Shown one piece after another: positions 1 to 8,824 of a DNA stretch of 64,000 nt. The translations under genes were made by a program, and so were the position numbers. The stretch covers positions 1 to 64,000 of the forward strand of contig CAKVLH010000001.1 of the NCBI GenBank assembly GCA_934757245.1. The letters run 5' to 3'. Source of the DNA: an uncultured Candidatus Melainabacteria bacterium (GTDB taxonomy: Bacteria > Cyanobacteriota > Vampirovibrionia > Gastranaerophilales > Gastranaerophilaceae). A model generated the notes under the pieces. It searched no databases, was not told where the DNA came from, and was given only the letters and a program-made list of their open reading frames with translations. Positions within the stretch are counted from its first letter, which is position 1; every line of letters begins with the position of its first letter.

Positions 1-1038
1 AGTCATTCTTTCTTTAACGATTCTTTCGATTCTTGATAAACCTACTCTGAATTGGTTTTGAAGAAGTTCGCCAACTGAACGAATTCTTCTGTTTCCTAAG
101 TGGTCGATATCATCCAATGAACCTTCATCGTAAGTTAAGTTGATTAAGTATTCGATTGAAGCAACGATATCTTGAACTGTCAATGTTCTTTGGTTCTTAG
201 GAATGTTCAAGTTTAATTTTTTGTTTAATTTATAACGACCTACACGACCAATATCGTATTTCTTATCATCAAAGAATCTTGATTCTAAGATTTGACGTCC
301 GCCTTGAGCAGAAGCAGGGTCTCCAGGTCTTAATTTTTTGTACAAATCAATTAAAGCGTCATCAGTTGTTTCAGTTGTATCTTTATCCAATGTTTTCTTC
401 AAGAATTCAAAGTGAGTGAACAAAGATTCCATTTCAGAAACAGTGATACCCATTGCTTTAAGTAATGTTGTAGCCAAGATTTTTCTGTTTTTGTCAATCT
501 TAACGTAAATAATATCGTTAGAATCTGTTTCAATCTTCAACCATGCCCCTCTGTTAGGAATCATAGTTGCGTTATAAAGTCTTTTACCTGTTGGAGAAAT
601 TTCTCTCTTGAAATAAACACCAGGAGAACGAACGATTTGAGAAACGATAACACGTTCTGCACCGTTAACAATGAAAGTACCTTTGTCAGTCATTGTAGGT
701 ATATCACCGATGTAAACTTCTTGTTCTTTAATTTCACCGCTATCACGGTTTACAAGTCTAACCATTACACGAAGCTGTTTAGCATAAGTTGCGTCATGAA
801 TACGAGCTTCTTCAACTGTGTATTTTGCATTATCGAACGTGTAGTTAGGTAGGAAGTGCAATTCTAATCTGCCTGTATAATCTTTTACAGGAGAGAATGC
901 TAATAATTCTTCTTTTAAGCCCTCTTTTAAAAACCATTCAAATGATTTTTTTTGCACGTCAATTAAATCCGGTAAATCGTCCAAACGTGTATTAGGAATA
1001 CCCATTGGCGTTACTCTTTTTGCATATTCTGTCGACAT
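1..1038 (-). CDS. rpoB: RNA polymerase beta subunit, N-terminal part (cut by window edge)
   Basis: Beta subunit of DNA-dependent RNA polymerase. Translating the minus strand from the ATG at 1038 gives an open frame of 346 residues that runs off the window. It starts [22 protein letters not shown] and contains the beta-protrusion/lobe segments typical of bacterial RpoB, for example [20 protein letters not shown], the [10 protein letters not shown] stretch and [17 protein letters not shown]. The start is backed by an AGGTGA ribosome-binding site 5 bases upstream. The neighbour upstream is a divergent pseudopilin, so rplJ-rplL are not adjacent, unlike the usual rplKAJL-rpoBC cluster; cyanobacteria also keep rpoB apart from rplL. 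Identification is certain; only the C-terminal two thirds are missing. Confidence 0.97.
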   Translation of the reverse strand, partial: MSTEYAKRVTPMGIPNTRLDDLPDLIDVQKKSFEWFLKEGLKEELLAFSPVKDYTGRLELHFLPNYTFDNAKYTVEEARIHDATYAKQLRVMVRLVNRDSGEIKEQEVYIGDIPTMTDKGTFIVNGAERVIVSQIVRSPGVYFKREISPTGKRLYNATMIPNRGAWLKIETDSNDIIYVKIDKNRKILATTLLKAMGITVSEMESLFTHFEFLKKTLDKDTTETTDDALIDLYKKLRPGDPASAQGGRQILESRFFDDKKYDIGRVGRYKLNKKLNLNIPKNQRTLTVQDIVASIEYLINLTYDEGSLDDIDHLGNRRIRSVGELLQNQFRVGLSRIERIVKERMT

Positions 1039-1203
1039 TAATTCACCTCATCTATTCTAGTGATTACTATATAAAAATTTACTTTTTATCTACTTTTATT
1101 TCGGACATAATTATCCCATATACAGCATGTTAATTAATCGTACTACATCAAAAAGTATCGTCAAGTTAATAAGGGTATAAAGTACAATTTTTCAAGAGGT
1201 TTG

Positions 1204-1219
1204 TTTACAAAAATTTACA
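1204..1219 (-). promoter_or_regulatory. Tandem TGTAA boxes in the rpoB/pseudopilin divergent region
   Basis: On the minus strand there are two TGTAAA boxes exactly 10 bp apart (plus strand TTTACA at 1204 and 1214). The same pair, in the other orientation relative to the gene, precedes four sigma-28-like promoters in this window. Whether it serves rpoB or the pseudopilin is unknown. The rest of the 289-bp gap holds an extended -10 (TG-T-TATATT at 1275-1283) for the pilin gene and nothing else that I can support. Confidence 0.4.
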
Positions 1220-1327
1220 AATTATAAAATATAACTGTTACATTAGTCTTACACTTCACAATATCTTTTAAATATGTTATATTATAGGTATTGAGCTTTA
1301 TATTTATAAATTATAGAAAGGTTTGAG

Positions 1328-2056
1328 ATGAAAAAAGGTTTTACTTTAGCAGAAGTGCTTATTACTCTTGGAATTATCGGCGTAGTTGCAGCATTGGCCG
1401 CACCGGCATTAAACAATTCTGCTCAAAAAGCAAAAGTTGGTCCGGCTTTAAGTAAATTTATCAGTACTTTGGAAAATGCGCATCAGCATATTACAGCAGA
1501 TAATGAAGCTGATTCTTTAACAGCGGTAACAAATGGTGATGTTGATACTTATCTCACAGAGCTTTCTAAGTATGTGAAAGGTGTTAAGGATACAAAAAAA
1601 ATAGATTCATTTACTCCAAAACCGTCAAATTATGACGGTTTGTCTAAAGCAGATGGTTCTCTTTTAAATGGTGACATGGATTCTACATCTAAAATTTATA
1701 AATTTGCTGATGGTAGTGCTATGGTATTAAAGCACTATAACAGAGATTCAAGTCATAGCGCCGGTTCTTATTTGGGTAATGTTGCAAGTCTTTGGTTTGA
1801 TATAAATGGTTTTGAAAATAAACCTAATAGAACTGGTAAAGATGAGTTTCGTTTTTATATTGATGATAGTGGGGCTGTATATCCTGATGGAGGTTATATA
1901 AAAAAGAATATTTATGATCAAGCAGGAATTGATCTGATGGGAAATCTTTGGGATGGAGAGAATGGAACTTGTGATGAAACTGCTGTAAAACGCGGTGGTG
2001 TTTATTGCGGGGCTTCTGTTGTAGATAACGGCTTTAAGGTGATTTATAAATATTAG
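1328..2056 (+). CDS. Type IV pilin-like / type II secretion pseudopilin
   Basis: Secreted filament subunit processed by prepilin peptidase. The N-terminus is a textbook class III leader: MKKG, then cleavage before Phe5, with Glu at position 5 of the mature protein, followed by a hydrophobic helix (ITLGIIGVVAALAAPAL) to about residue 28. The rest (242 residues in total) is a soluble globular domain of low similarity to anything I recognise, with a cysteine pair near the C-terminus (NGTCDE and VYCGAS) that could form a disulfide loop. The ATG is preceded by AGAAAGG at good spacing, and an extended -10 lies at 1275-1283. A strong terminator follows, so it is monocistronic. The exact role (adhesion, uptake, secretion) cannot be told from sequence; no other pilus gene is in the window. 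Confidence 0.85.
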   Translation: MKKGFTLAEVLITLGIIGVVAALAAPALNNSAQKAKVGPALSKFISTLENAHQHITADNEADSLTAVTNGDVDTYLTELSKYVKGVKDTKKIDSFTPKPSNYDGLSKADGSLLNGDMDSTSKIYKFADGSAMVLKHYNRDSSHSAGSYLGNVASLWFDINGFENKPNRTGKDEFRFYIDDSGAVYPDGGYIKKNIYDQAGIDLMGNLWDGENGTCDETAVKRGGVYCGASVVDNGFKVIYKY

Positions 2057-2079
2057 AAACGATTGCGAAATGTAACAAA

Positions 2080-2109
2080 AATCCTCGAGTGTAAACTTGA
2101 GGATTTTTT
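2080..2109 (+). terminator. Rho-independent terminator of the pseudopilin gene
   Basis: An 11-bp stem (AATCCTCGAGT / ACTTGAGGATT, one G-U pair) with a GTAA loop is followed by TTTT. It lies 24 bases after the pseudopilin stop. Confidence 0.85.
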
Positions 2110-2139
2110 GCTAGCAAAAAATATTTTTACGGGTTTTTA

Positions 2140-2601
2140 ATGAGTATGGATAATATTAATTTTAAAGGTTTACAAAATGTGGCAATAACCACAGTAAATG
2201 GTTCTAGCAGAAGTGGCATGCTAAAAATGAAAGCATATAGATTGAGTGCTAATTTAACTAATGATGAATTGGGAAGTCATTTTAAAGATTTTTATCAAGC
2301 ATTAGACAAAACAGGACCAAGAACAGCATGGAAATATTTTCCGAGATTTAATCCGGAGGATACCATGATTTTTGACTTGGCTAAGATAGCAGTAGATGAT
2401 TATACAATTAAGCCACAAGTAACATTTATGCTGAATGGCGAGCACTTGCCATTAGATAATGATAATATTTTACCGATGTTTTCATTTTTAGGTAAAGCTC
2501 TTAAGTTTATAGAAAATCATGCAACTCAATCAGAAACAAAAATAGCTGCAAAAGACATGAACTCAATTATGCATAAAGAAGTTATGAACTATATAGGCTA
2601 A
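2140..2601 (+). CDS. Hypothetical protein, 153 aa
   Basis: I do not recognise this protein. It is soluble, without signal peptide or membrane segment, and mixed alpha/beta in character. It begins MSMDNINFKG; short N-terminal segments ending in an NF-K/G motif recur in small proteins of this genome (compare TNFKN in the 63383-63604 gene). The ribosome-binding site is weak (ACGGG-like), and Met3 at 2146 is an alternative start. It lies between the pseudopilin terminator and the convergent thioredoxin gene, whose stop is only one base away. Codon use looks like that of its neighbours. The reading frame is intact and long for an AT-rich region, so I take it as real. Confidence 0.65.
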   Translation: MSMDNINFKGLQNVAITTVNGSSRSGMLKMKAYRLSANLTNDELGSHFKDFYQALDKTGPRTAWKYFPRFNPEDTMIFDLAKIAVDDYTIKPQVTFMLNGEHLPLDNDNILPMFSFLGKALKFIENHATQSETKIAAKDMNSIMHKEVMNYIG

Positions 2602-2602
2602 A

Positions 2603-2920
2603 TTATAAATGCTTTTCAATGTTTGTAATAATTGTGCTTTTTGGCATTAAACCAACCATGCGTTCAACCACTTCACCGTCTTTAAATACTAAAAGTGTAG
2701 GAAGACCGCTCACTTGGTATTTTTTTGCTGCTTCGATATTTTCGTCTGTATCAATTTTAGTAAATTTTACGCTACCTTCAATATCGCGTTCAACTTCTTC
2801 TAAAATTGGGCCTAATTTTCTGCAAGGTCCGCACCAGTTTGCAAAAAAATCTACTACAGTAACTCCTTCGTGATTTAAGACTTCCGTATCAAACAAATCT
2901 GTATTAATTTCTTGAACCAT
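2603..2920 (-). CDS. trxA: Thioredoxin
   Basis: Cytoplasmic dithiol-disulfide oxidoreductase that reduces protein disulfides with electrons from thioredoxin reductase. The 105-residue length is standard. The active site WCGPC is at residues 29-33, the buried Asp at position 24 (VVDFFANW), and the cis-proline at 74 (SGLPT). The C-terminal GLMPKSTIITNIEKHL matches the last helix. The upstream region has two tandem copies of the ribosome-binding segment. Both the window neighbours and the reductase are unlinked, so it is a stand-alone gene. Confidence 0.95.
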   Translation of the reverse strand: MVQEINTDLFDTEVLNHEGVTVVDFFANWCGPCRKLGPILEEVERDIEGSVKFTKIDTDENIEAAKKYQVSGLPTLLVFKDGEVVERMVGLMPKSTIITNIEKHL

Positions 2921-2922
2921 GA

Positions 2923-2946
2923 TTTACCTCTCTTTACCTCTCTTTA
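2923..2946 (-). promoter_or_regulatory. Tandem-duplicated ribosome-binding segment upstream of trxA
   Basis: The 10-base unit TTTACCTCTC (plus strand) occurs twice in direct repeat at 2923-2932 and 2933-2942 and starts again as TTTA. On the mRNA this gives two GAGAGGTAAA Shine-Dalgarno-like sequences in series before the trxA ATG. Confidence 0.6.
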
Positions 2947-2948
2947 GT

Positions 2949-3063
2949 TAATAAAACCCTCTCCCTAACCCTCCTCCAAGGGAGGGAATGCGTTAAAGTA
3001 CGTCAAGTAATTGCATTTTATATTCCTCCCCTTTGTTCATTTTACTTGGAGAAGGTTTTATTA
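2949..3063. repeat. 115-bp MITE-like palindromic element
   Basis: The ends form a 16-bp inverted repeat with one mismatch (TAATAAAACCCTCTCC at 2949-2964; GGAGAAGGTTTTATTA at 3048-3063). Inside the left end is a second hairpin around CCTCCAAGGGAGG. The left end resembles the repeats at 23729 and, in reverse, at 9612-9712 within ilvD (shared ACCCTCTCCC/TAACCCTC words). It carries no gene and lies between trxA and the dnaQ operon. Confidence 0.75.
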
Positions 3064-3152
3064 AATTTCTCCGTCCTTTAACAAATCTATATTACCATAT
3101 ATAATATTTTCATGCTATTATACTGTTAGGGAGAAACTAAAAGGGATTTAAA

Positions 3153-4073
3153 ATGCCGAGAAAAAAAGAAATAGAAATAGTTTTAGATACTGAAACAACA
3201 GGTCTTGATTACACTAGAGAAAGAATTATTGAATTTGCAGCTGTAAGATTAGAAAATGGAAAAATCAAGGATGAATTCCAAACTTTAATCAATCCGCATC
3301 AACATATCCGAAAATCAAGTATTGCAGTACATGGAATTACACAAGATATGGTTGAAGATGCGCCTAGTGAAGAAGAAGTGTTACCAAAAATTTTAGAGTT
3401 TATTGGTGATTATCCGATTGTTGCTCATAACGTAATTTTTGATTATTCATTTTTAAATGAAGCAAAATTAAGAGTTTTCGGCGAAAAATTGGAAAATCCA
3501 AGGATTGATTCACAAGTTATGTTCAAAGAAATTGCACCAGATTTGGAATCTCATGGTCTTGAAGCTTTGACAAAAAGATTTAATGTAGAATTAAACAATC
3601 ATCATAGAGCAATGGCTGATACAATGGGCTTAGCATTAGCTTATCCGAAGCTTAAGAAATTGTATTTGCAAAGACTTGATTGGCAGAAAAAACAACTTCA
3701 AAACGTCGATTATTTATTTGATAGATACTTAAGAATTCAACAAAGTATAGCTACGATGCAATCAGAATTGCAAGATTTAAAATCTGTATTCAAATTGTAT
3801 TTTGAACTTGGCGGTGAACCGCTAGTTGCTGAAACCGGCGAGATGATGATTTACCAATCAAAACAATCTTTTGGCTACAATTTGGCCGATATTAAAGATG
3901 TTTTAGAAGATGTTGGTGCTTTAGAAAAAGCAGTAAAAGTTAATAATGGCTTTATTGATAGACTTTGTAACGGTTTGAGTCTGTCTGATGAATACAAAGA
4001 CATTATTCATGAAGCACGTCAGGAACTTTCAGAAACTCGTAATATTCAAGTGATTAAGCCATGCAAACAATAA
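3153..4073 (+). CDS. dnaQ: DnaQ-like 3'-5' exonuclease (DNA polymerase III epsilon/PolC-type)
   Basis: DEDDh-family exonuclease, expected to proofread or trim DNA 3' ends. Exo I is DTETTGLDYTRERIIEFAAV near the N-terminus, Exo II is VAHNVIFDYSFLN at about residue 90, and Exo III is HHRAMADTMGLA at about residue 150, giving the catalytic Asp, Glu, Asp, His, Asp set. The first 175 residues are the nuclease. The C-terminal 130 residues (leucine- and lysine-rich, helical) are an extension that I cannot assign; ordinary epsilon subunits are shorter, so this may be a stand-alone repair nuclease rather than the replicative subunit. Its 3' end overlaps the next gene by 13 bases and it heads an operon with rlmD-like and mfd genes, consistent with repair. 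Confidence 0.85.
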   Translation: MPRKKEIEIVLDTETTGLDYTRERIIEFAAVRLENGKIKDEFQTLINPHQHIRKSSIAVHGITQDMVEDAPSEEEVLPKILEFIGDYPIVAHNVIFDYSFLNEAKLRVFGEKLENPRIDSQVMFKEIAPDLESHGLEALTKRFNVELNNHHRAMADTMGLALAYPKLKKLYLQRLDWQKKQLQNVDYLFDRYLRIQQSIATMQSELQDLKSVFKLYFELGGEPLVAETGEMMIYQSKQSFGYNLADIKDVLEDVGALEKAVKVNNGFIDRLCNGLSLSDEYKDIIHEARQELSETRNIQVIKPCKQ

Positions 4074-5440
4074 ATAAAAAAGATATTCCGCAAGAACTCA
4101 TCGTAGATATTGAAAAAGTTTCAAATTTAGGTTTTGGAATTGCAAAAGTTGATGGGTATGTGATTTTTGTAGAAGGTGCTTGCCCAAAAGATAAGGTTAA
4201 AATCAGACTCGGCAAAAAGAATAAAAATTATGCAAACGCAAAAGTTGTTGAAGTAATTGAGCCTTCTCCATACCGTATAGAACCGTTTTGTCCTATGCAA
4301 AAAGTTTGCGGCGCTTGTCAGTTACAATTTGTGGATTATGATTATCAACTTGAAATCAAAAAACAAATTGTAGAAGATGCGATTCATTCTATTTGCGGAA
4401 CTGAAATTGATATTCGTCCGACTATTGCAAGCCCTAAAAATCGTGAATACAGACATAAAATTCAGTATCCTGTTTCAGAAACAAAAAATTCTAAGAGGAT
4501 TTTGGCAGGGTATTATAAGCCGGCATCTCACGAGCTTGTAAATATTAAATATTGTCCAATTCAACCGGCTTATTGCGATAAAATTGTTGATTTTATTCGT
4601 GATGCAGCGCAAGAATGCGGAATTTCCGGCTACAACGAAAAGAAACATTTAGGCGATTTAAGGCATATTGTTATCAGAACATCTGAATACAATCAAAAAA
4701 GCTTGGTTGTTTTGGTTGTAAATTCGACTAAAACGTTTGACAAATTAAAGAAACTTGCAAACCGAATTTATACAGAACTTCCGAATATTGTTGGTGTTGG
4801 AGTTAATTTTAATTCTAAAAAAACAAATTTGATTTTAGGTGAAAATACTGAAATTTTAGAAGGCGAAGAATTTATTGAAGAAAAATTATGCAATAAAATC
4901 TTTAAAGTTGGCGCAAAAACTTTCTTTCAGGTAAATCCTGCAACGGCGAATAATATTTTTAATTATGTAAAGGATTATGTAAAAACGAATTTTGATTCAC
5001 CTTTGATATTAGACGCATACGCAGGAATTACCGCCTTTGGAATTTGCTTATCTGATATAGCAAGAAAAGCAGTAAGTGTTGAAGAAGTTAAAGAGTCTGT
5101 AGTTTTAGCGGATAAAATAATCAAAGAAAACGGGATTAAAAATGTAGAATTACATAATATGGATGCGTCAAAGTTTTTCGAAAAAGAATTAAATACAAAA
5201 GGCAGAAAATTTGATGTAACGGTTCTTGATCCTCCAAGGAAAGGGTGTACGGAAGTCAGTTTGGATTATGCAATGAAATTGACTAAAGGCACGATTATTT
5301 ATGTAAGCTGCAATCCTGCAACTTTAGCTAGAGATTTAAAATATCTGATTGCTAATGGTTGCAAGGTAGAATATATACAACCGTTTGATATGTTTCCACA
5401 TACATATCATGTTGAAAGTGTCGCAATAATAAAAAAGTAA
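4061..5440 (+). CDS. rlmD: 23S rRNA (uracil-5-)-methyltransferase RlmD/RumA family
   Basis: SAM-dependent methyltransferase making 5-methyluridine in 23S rRNA (or tRNA; the subfamily is not certain). An N-terminal TRAM domain covers about residues 10-65. The iron-sulfur cluster cysteines are in CPMQKVCGACQL (about 80-91) and KYCPIQ (about 165). The Rossmann core carries the DPPRKGC motif and the catalytic nucleophile motif YVSCNPATLARDL near residue 425. Its 459-residue length fits. The ATG at 4061 overlaps the upstream nuclease gene, implying translational coupling, and mfd follows at once. Confidence 0.92.
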   Translation: MQTINKKDIPQELIVDIEKVSNLGFGIAKVDGYVIFVEGACPKDKVKIRLGKKNKNYANAKVVEVIEPSPYRIEPFCPMQKVCGACQLQFVDYDYQLEIKKQIVEDAIHSICGTEIDIRPTIASPKNREYRHKIQYPVSETKNSKRILAGYYKPASHELVNIKYCPIQPAYCDKIVDFIRDAAQECGISGYNEKKHLGDLRHIVIRTSEYNQKSLVVLVVNSTKTFDKLKKLANRIYTELPNIVGVGVNFNSKKTNLILGENTEILEGEEFIEEKLCNKIFKVGAKTFFQVNPATANNIFNYVKDYVKTNFDSPLILDAYAGITAFGICLSDIARKAVSVEEVKESVVLADKIIKENGIKNVELHNMDASKFFEKELNTKGRKFDVTVLDPPRKGCTEVSLDYAMKLTKGTIIYVSCNPATLARDLKYLIANGCKVEYIQPFDMFPHTYHVESVAIIKK

Positions 5441-5450
5441 TTTGACCAAT

Positions 5451-8400
5451 ATGAAACTTGAGAATGCATCATTTTTTGACAAATTTATTAGAAATATAAG
5501 AAAAGAAAAAAGCTTTACTTTGACAGGTTTAACAACGTTTAGCCGTCTTCTTTTGCTTGATTATATCTGCAAATTATCGGACAAAAAAGTTCTTTTTGTA
5601 ACTTCAACCGAACAAGCAGCACTAAAATATTCTGCTGATTTAGAACGACTATTTGAAAGAGAAGCTGAAACTATACCATATCAAAATATTTCGCCTTACG
5701 AAGTTGTTGTCGGAAATCTTTATGATTATGCAAAGCAGATTGATACTTTGGAAGCTAAACCAAACCTTGTTTTTACGCCTGTCAAAACACTTTTGGAAAA
5801 GTTCCCTTCTGAAAAGTTTTTTGATGAAAATTCATTTTCTTTAAAAATTGGCGACAGTATTTCTCAAACAGACTTACTTAATCGCTTGATTAAATTGGGT
5901 TATAAACGCTCTACTATGGTTTCTGATATTGGCGAATTCAGTATTAGAGGAGATATTGCAGATATTTATTCGCTGGAAGAAAATCCTATTAGGCTTGAGT
6001 TTTGGGGTGATGAAATTGTTGATATAAGATTTTTTAATAATGAAACACAAAAATCAATCAAAAAAATAACTGAACCCGTTAGTATTAGACCGCTTTATAA
6101 ATTTGTTTTACCTGATAATCCGCCAAATGAATTCCCAAAAGAGCTTAAAGAACAATTTGAAAATGAAGGTTATTTTGAAGGTATAAACGTTTATCAATCA
6201 TATTTTAATTCTGATTTAGTTAATATTTTGGACTATTTCAAAGATTATATTATTGTATTTGATGAATATGCGGAAGTTTCAGCAAAGTATCAACAAATAG
6301 ATGATAATTTTATAAATTCTTATAATGAAGCTTTAAAAACTAATCAAATCTACGCATTAAAGGAAATAAATCATTTCACGTGGGAAGAAATTATTAAGAA
6401 AACAGCCGGCATGCAAAAAATTTATTTAAACAATTTTTTGTCCGATGAAAATAACGAAGTTATTGATATTGACGCAAGAAATGTTCAGATTTTTGACGCG
6501 GATATGCTAGCGGTTGCAAAATTTATCCAAGAACACAAAGGATATCAAATAACTATTGCGACGGATTTTCAAGAACGCGTTAAGGATGTTTTAGCAGAAT
6601 ACGATATTTTTGATATTAATTATATTAGAAATATTACTTCTCAAGGCACAGAACTAAGGGACGGAAAAATACTTCTACTTACTGATAGAGAACTTTTTAA
6701 CAAACGTCAAAAGGATATTCCGTCAAATCGTAAACGCCACTACAAGGAAAAAGCCGAATACATTGAAAATATTAATGATATCAAAGAAGGTGAATATGTT
6801 GTCCACTCTATTCACGGTGTAGGCGTTTATAAAGGACTGACAAAACAGGAATTTGACGGTCAACTCAAAGATTATTTGACAATTGAATACGCTAATAAAG
6901 ATAAATTGCATATTCCTGCTGAGCAAATCAACATGCTTTGTCGTTATCGAGGTTCAGGTCAGATTAAACCTAAACTTTCACGCATGGGCGGAAGTGATTG
7001 GGAAAATACAAAAACTAAGGTTAAAAAGGAAGTTGAAGCTATAGCTTACGATTTATTAAGGTTATACGCAAGACGTAAAATGAAAACCGGAATTGAATTT
7101 GCGCCTGATTCACCTTTGCAATTGGAAATGGAGGATACGTTTGAATACATCGAAACTCCTGACCAATTGAAATCTATTAATCAAATTAAAGCTGACATGG
7201 AAAGCCCTAATCCAATGGACAGACTTGTTTGCGGAGATGTAGGTTTTGGTAAAACAGAAGTTGCTATGCGCGCGATGTTTAAAGCTGTTACTTCCTTAAA
7301 GCAAGTTGCGGTAATTGTTCCGACAACGGTTCTTGCACTACAGCATTTTCAAACTATTTCAGAACGTTTTAAGCCTTTCGGAATTGATGTAGAGCTTCTT
7401 TGCCGTTTCAGAAGCCCAAAAGAACGCCACGAAACACTTAAAAATCTTGCGACAGGAAAATGTGATGTGGTTATTGCAACTCACAGTTTATTACAAGATA
7501 AAGTTATATTTAAAGATTTGGGCTTGCTTGTAATTGATGAAGAACATCGTTTTGGCGTAAGACACAAAGAAAAATTAAAAGAATTCAGGGAAAATATTGA
7601 TATTATTTCAATGTCAGCAACTCCGATTCCGAGAACGCTTTATATGTCGTTATCAGGCATTAAAGATATTTCCGTAATTAATACTCCGCCTCAAAACCGT
7701 TTGCCAATCAAAACTTTTGTGGGCGAATACAATGAACAAACCGTTAAAAACGCAATTGTAAATGAACTTGATAGAGATGGACAAGTATTTTATCTATATA
7801 ACAGAGTTGAAACAATTGAAGAATTTAAACTTGAACTTCAAAAACTTGTGCCAAATGCTCGCATAGCTATCGGACATGGACAATTGAGCGAAAAACAACT
7901 TGAAGATGTGATTATCGGTTTTGACAACCACGATTACGACATTTTGCTTTGTACAACAATTATCGAAAACGGTATAGATATTCCGAATGCTAATACAATG
8001 ATTATTCATGAAGCCGATAAACTTGGATTAGCACAGCTTTATCAACTTAGAGGACGTGTTGGAAGAAGTGATAAGCAAGCATATTGTTATTGTTTCTACA
8101 AGAAAAGCAAAGAACTTTCGCACGAAGCCTCCGAAAGGTTAAAAGCAATAAAAGAATTCACAACGCTCGGAAGTGGATACAGAATTGCTATGCGCGACGT
8201 TGAAATTCGTGGTGTCGGTAATATTTTGGGTACAAAACAGCACGGACACATGGTTAACGTTGGTTTTGATACGTATTGCCAATTGCTTGAAGAAACAGTG
8301 AACGAACTTAAAGGCGAAGCTATAAAAGCTAACAAACCAACAATTGTTGATATTAATATTACCGCTTATATTCCTGATGAATGGGTGGGTTCTGGTGAAC

Positions 8401-8822
8401 AAAAAATGATTGAATACAAGCGACTTTCTGATGTTAAAAATGAAATCGAGCTTGATTATATTGTATCTGAATGGAAAGACCGTTTCTCAAGAATTCCAGA
8501 TGAAGTAGAAAATCTGATTAAATTAATCAAATTGAGATTAATAGCTACAGAATGCGGAATTACAATAATTAGAGAAGCCGGTGATGATATCCGCGTATAT
8601 TCACCGTTTACGCCTTATGAATGGAATATAATTAAACAAGGTCTGGACAAAGATATTGCAAGAAAAATCAAGTTTACAGTTGCACCTAAAACTTGCGAAG
8701 ACGGCAAATCAATTTTGCTGGTAAGTAACCGTAACATGACTTTTGAAGAAATGTTTGATACGTTGATGAGTTTATTTTATTACATCAAAGAAACTGCTGA
8801 AAAATATAAAGCCGGAAAATAG
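5451..8822 (+). CDS. mfd: Transcription-repair coupling factor
   Basis: Superfamily 2 translocase that pushes stalled RNA polymerase off DNA lesions and recruits UvrA. Domain order is complete: UvrB-homology module (about 1-350), RNA-polymerase-interacting region around VHSIHGVGVYKG (about 450), helicase motifs with Walker A GDVGFGKT (about 595), DEEHRFGVRHKE (about 697), SATPIPRTLYMSLSG, then QLRGRVGRS and a C-terminal TRCF domain. At 1123 residues it has the usual length. I take the ATG at 5451; an in-frame TTG at 5442 is possible, and neither has a clear Shine-Dalgarno. It ends two bases from the convergent ilvD stop, with no terminator between. Confidence 0.97.
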   Translation: MKLENASFFDKFIRNIRKEKSFTLTGLTTFSRLLLLDYICKLSDKKVLFVTSTEQAALKYSADLERLFEREAETIPYQNISPYEVVVGNLYDYAKQIDTLEAKPNLVFTPVKTLLEKFPSEKFFDENSFSLKIGDSISQTDLLNRLIKLGYKRSTMVSDIGEFSIRGDIADIYSLEENPIRLEFWGDEIVDIRFFNNETQKSIKKITEPVSIRPLYKFVLPDNPPNEFPKELKEQFENEGYFEGINVYQSYFNSDLVNILDYFKDYIIVFDEYAEVSAKYQQIDDNFINSYNEALKTNQIYALKEINHFTWEEIIKKTAGMQKIYLNNFLSDENNEVIDIDARNVQIFDADMLAVAKFIQEHKGYQITIATDFQERVKDVLAEYDIFDINYIRNITSQGTELRDGKILLLTDRELFNKRQKDIPSNRKRHYKEKAEYIENINDIKEGEYVVHSIHGVGVYKGLTKQEFDGQLKDYLTIEYANKDKLHIPAEQINMLCRYRGSGQIKPKLSRMGGSDWENTKTKVKKEVEAIAYDLLRLYARRKMKTGIEFAPDSPLQLEMEDTFEYIETPDQLKSINQIKADMESPNPMDRLVCGDVGFGKTEVAMRAMFKAVTSLKQVAVIVPTTVLALQHFQTISERFKPFGIDVELLCRFRSPKERHETLKNLATGKCDVVIATHSLLQDKVIFKDLGLLVIDEEHRFGVRHKEKLKEFRENIDIISMSATPIPRTLYMSLSGIKDISVINTPPQNRLPIKTFVGEYNEQTVKNAIVNELDRDGQVFYLYNRVETIEEFKLELQKLVPNARIAIGHGQLSEKQLEDVIIGFDNHDYDILLCTTIIENGIDIPNANTMIIHEADKLGLAQLYQLRGRVGRSDKQAYCYCFYKKSKELSHEASERLKAIKEFTTLGSGYRIAMRDVEIRGVGNILGTKQHGHMVNVGFDTYCQLLEETVNELKGEAIKANKPTIVDINITAYIPDEWVGSGEQKMIEYKRLSDVKNEIELDYIVSEWKDRFSRIPDEVENLIKLIKLRLIATECGITIIREAGDDIRVYSPFTPYEWNIIKQGLDKDIARKIKFTVAPKTCEDGKSILLVSNRNMTFEEMFDTLMSLFYYIKETAEKYKAGK

Positions 8823-8824
8823 TT

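Noticed and set aside
637..852. 71-residue frame antisense to rpoB
   Set aside because: It lies entirely in rpoB, which is conserved on the other strand, and resembles no protein.
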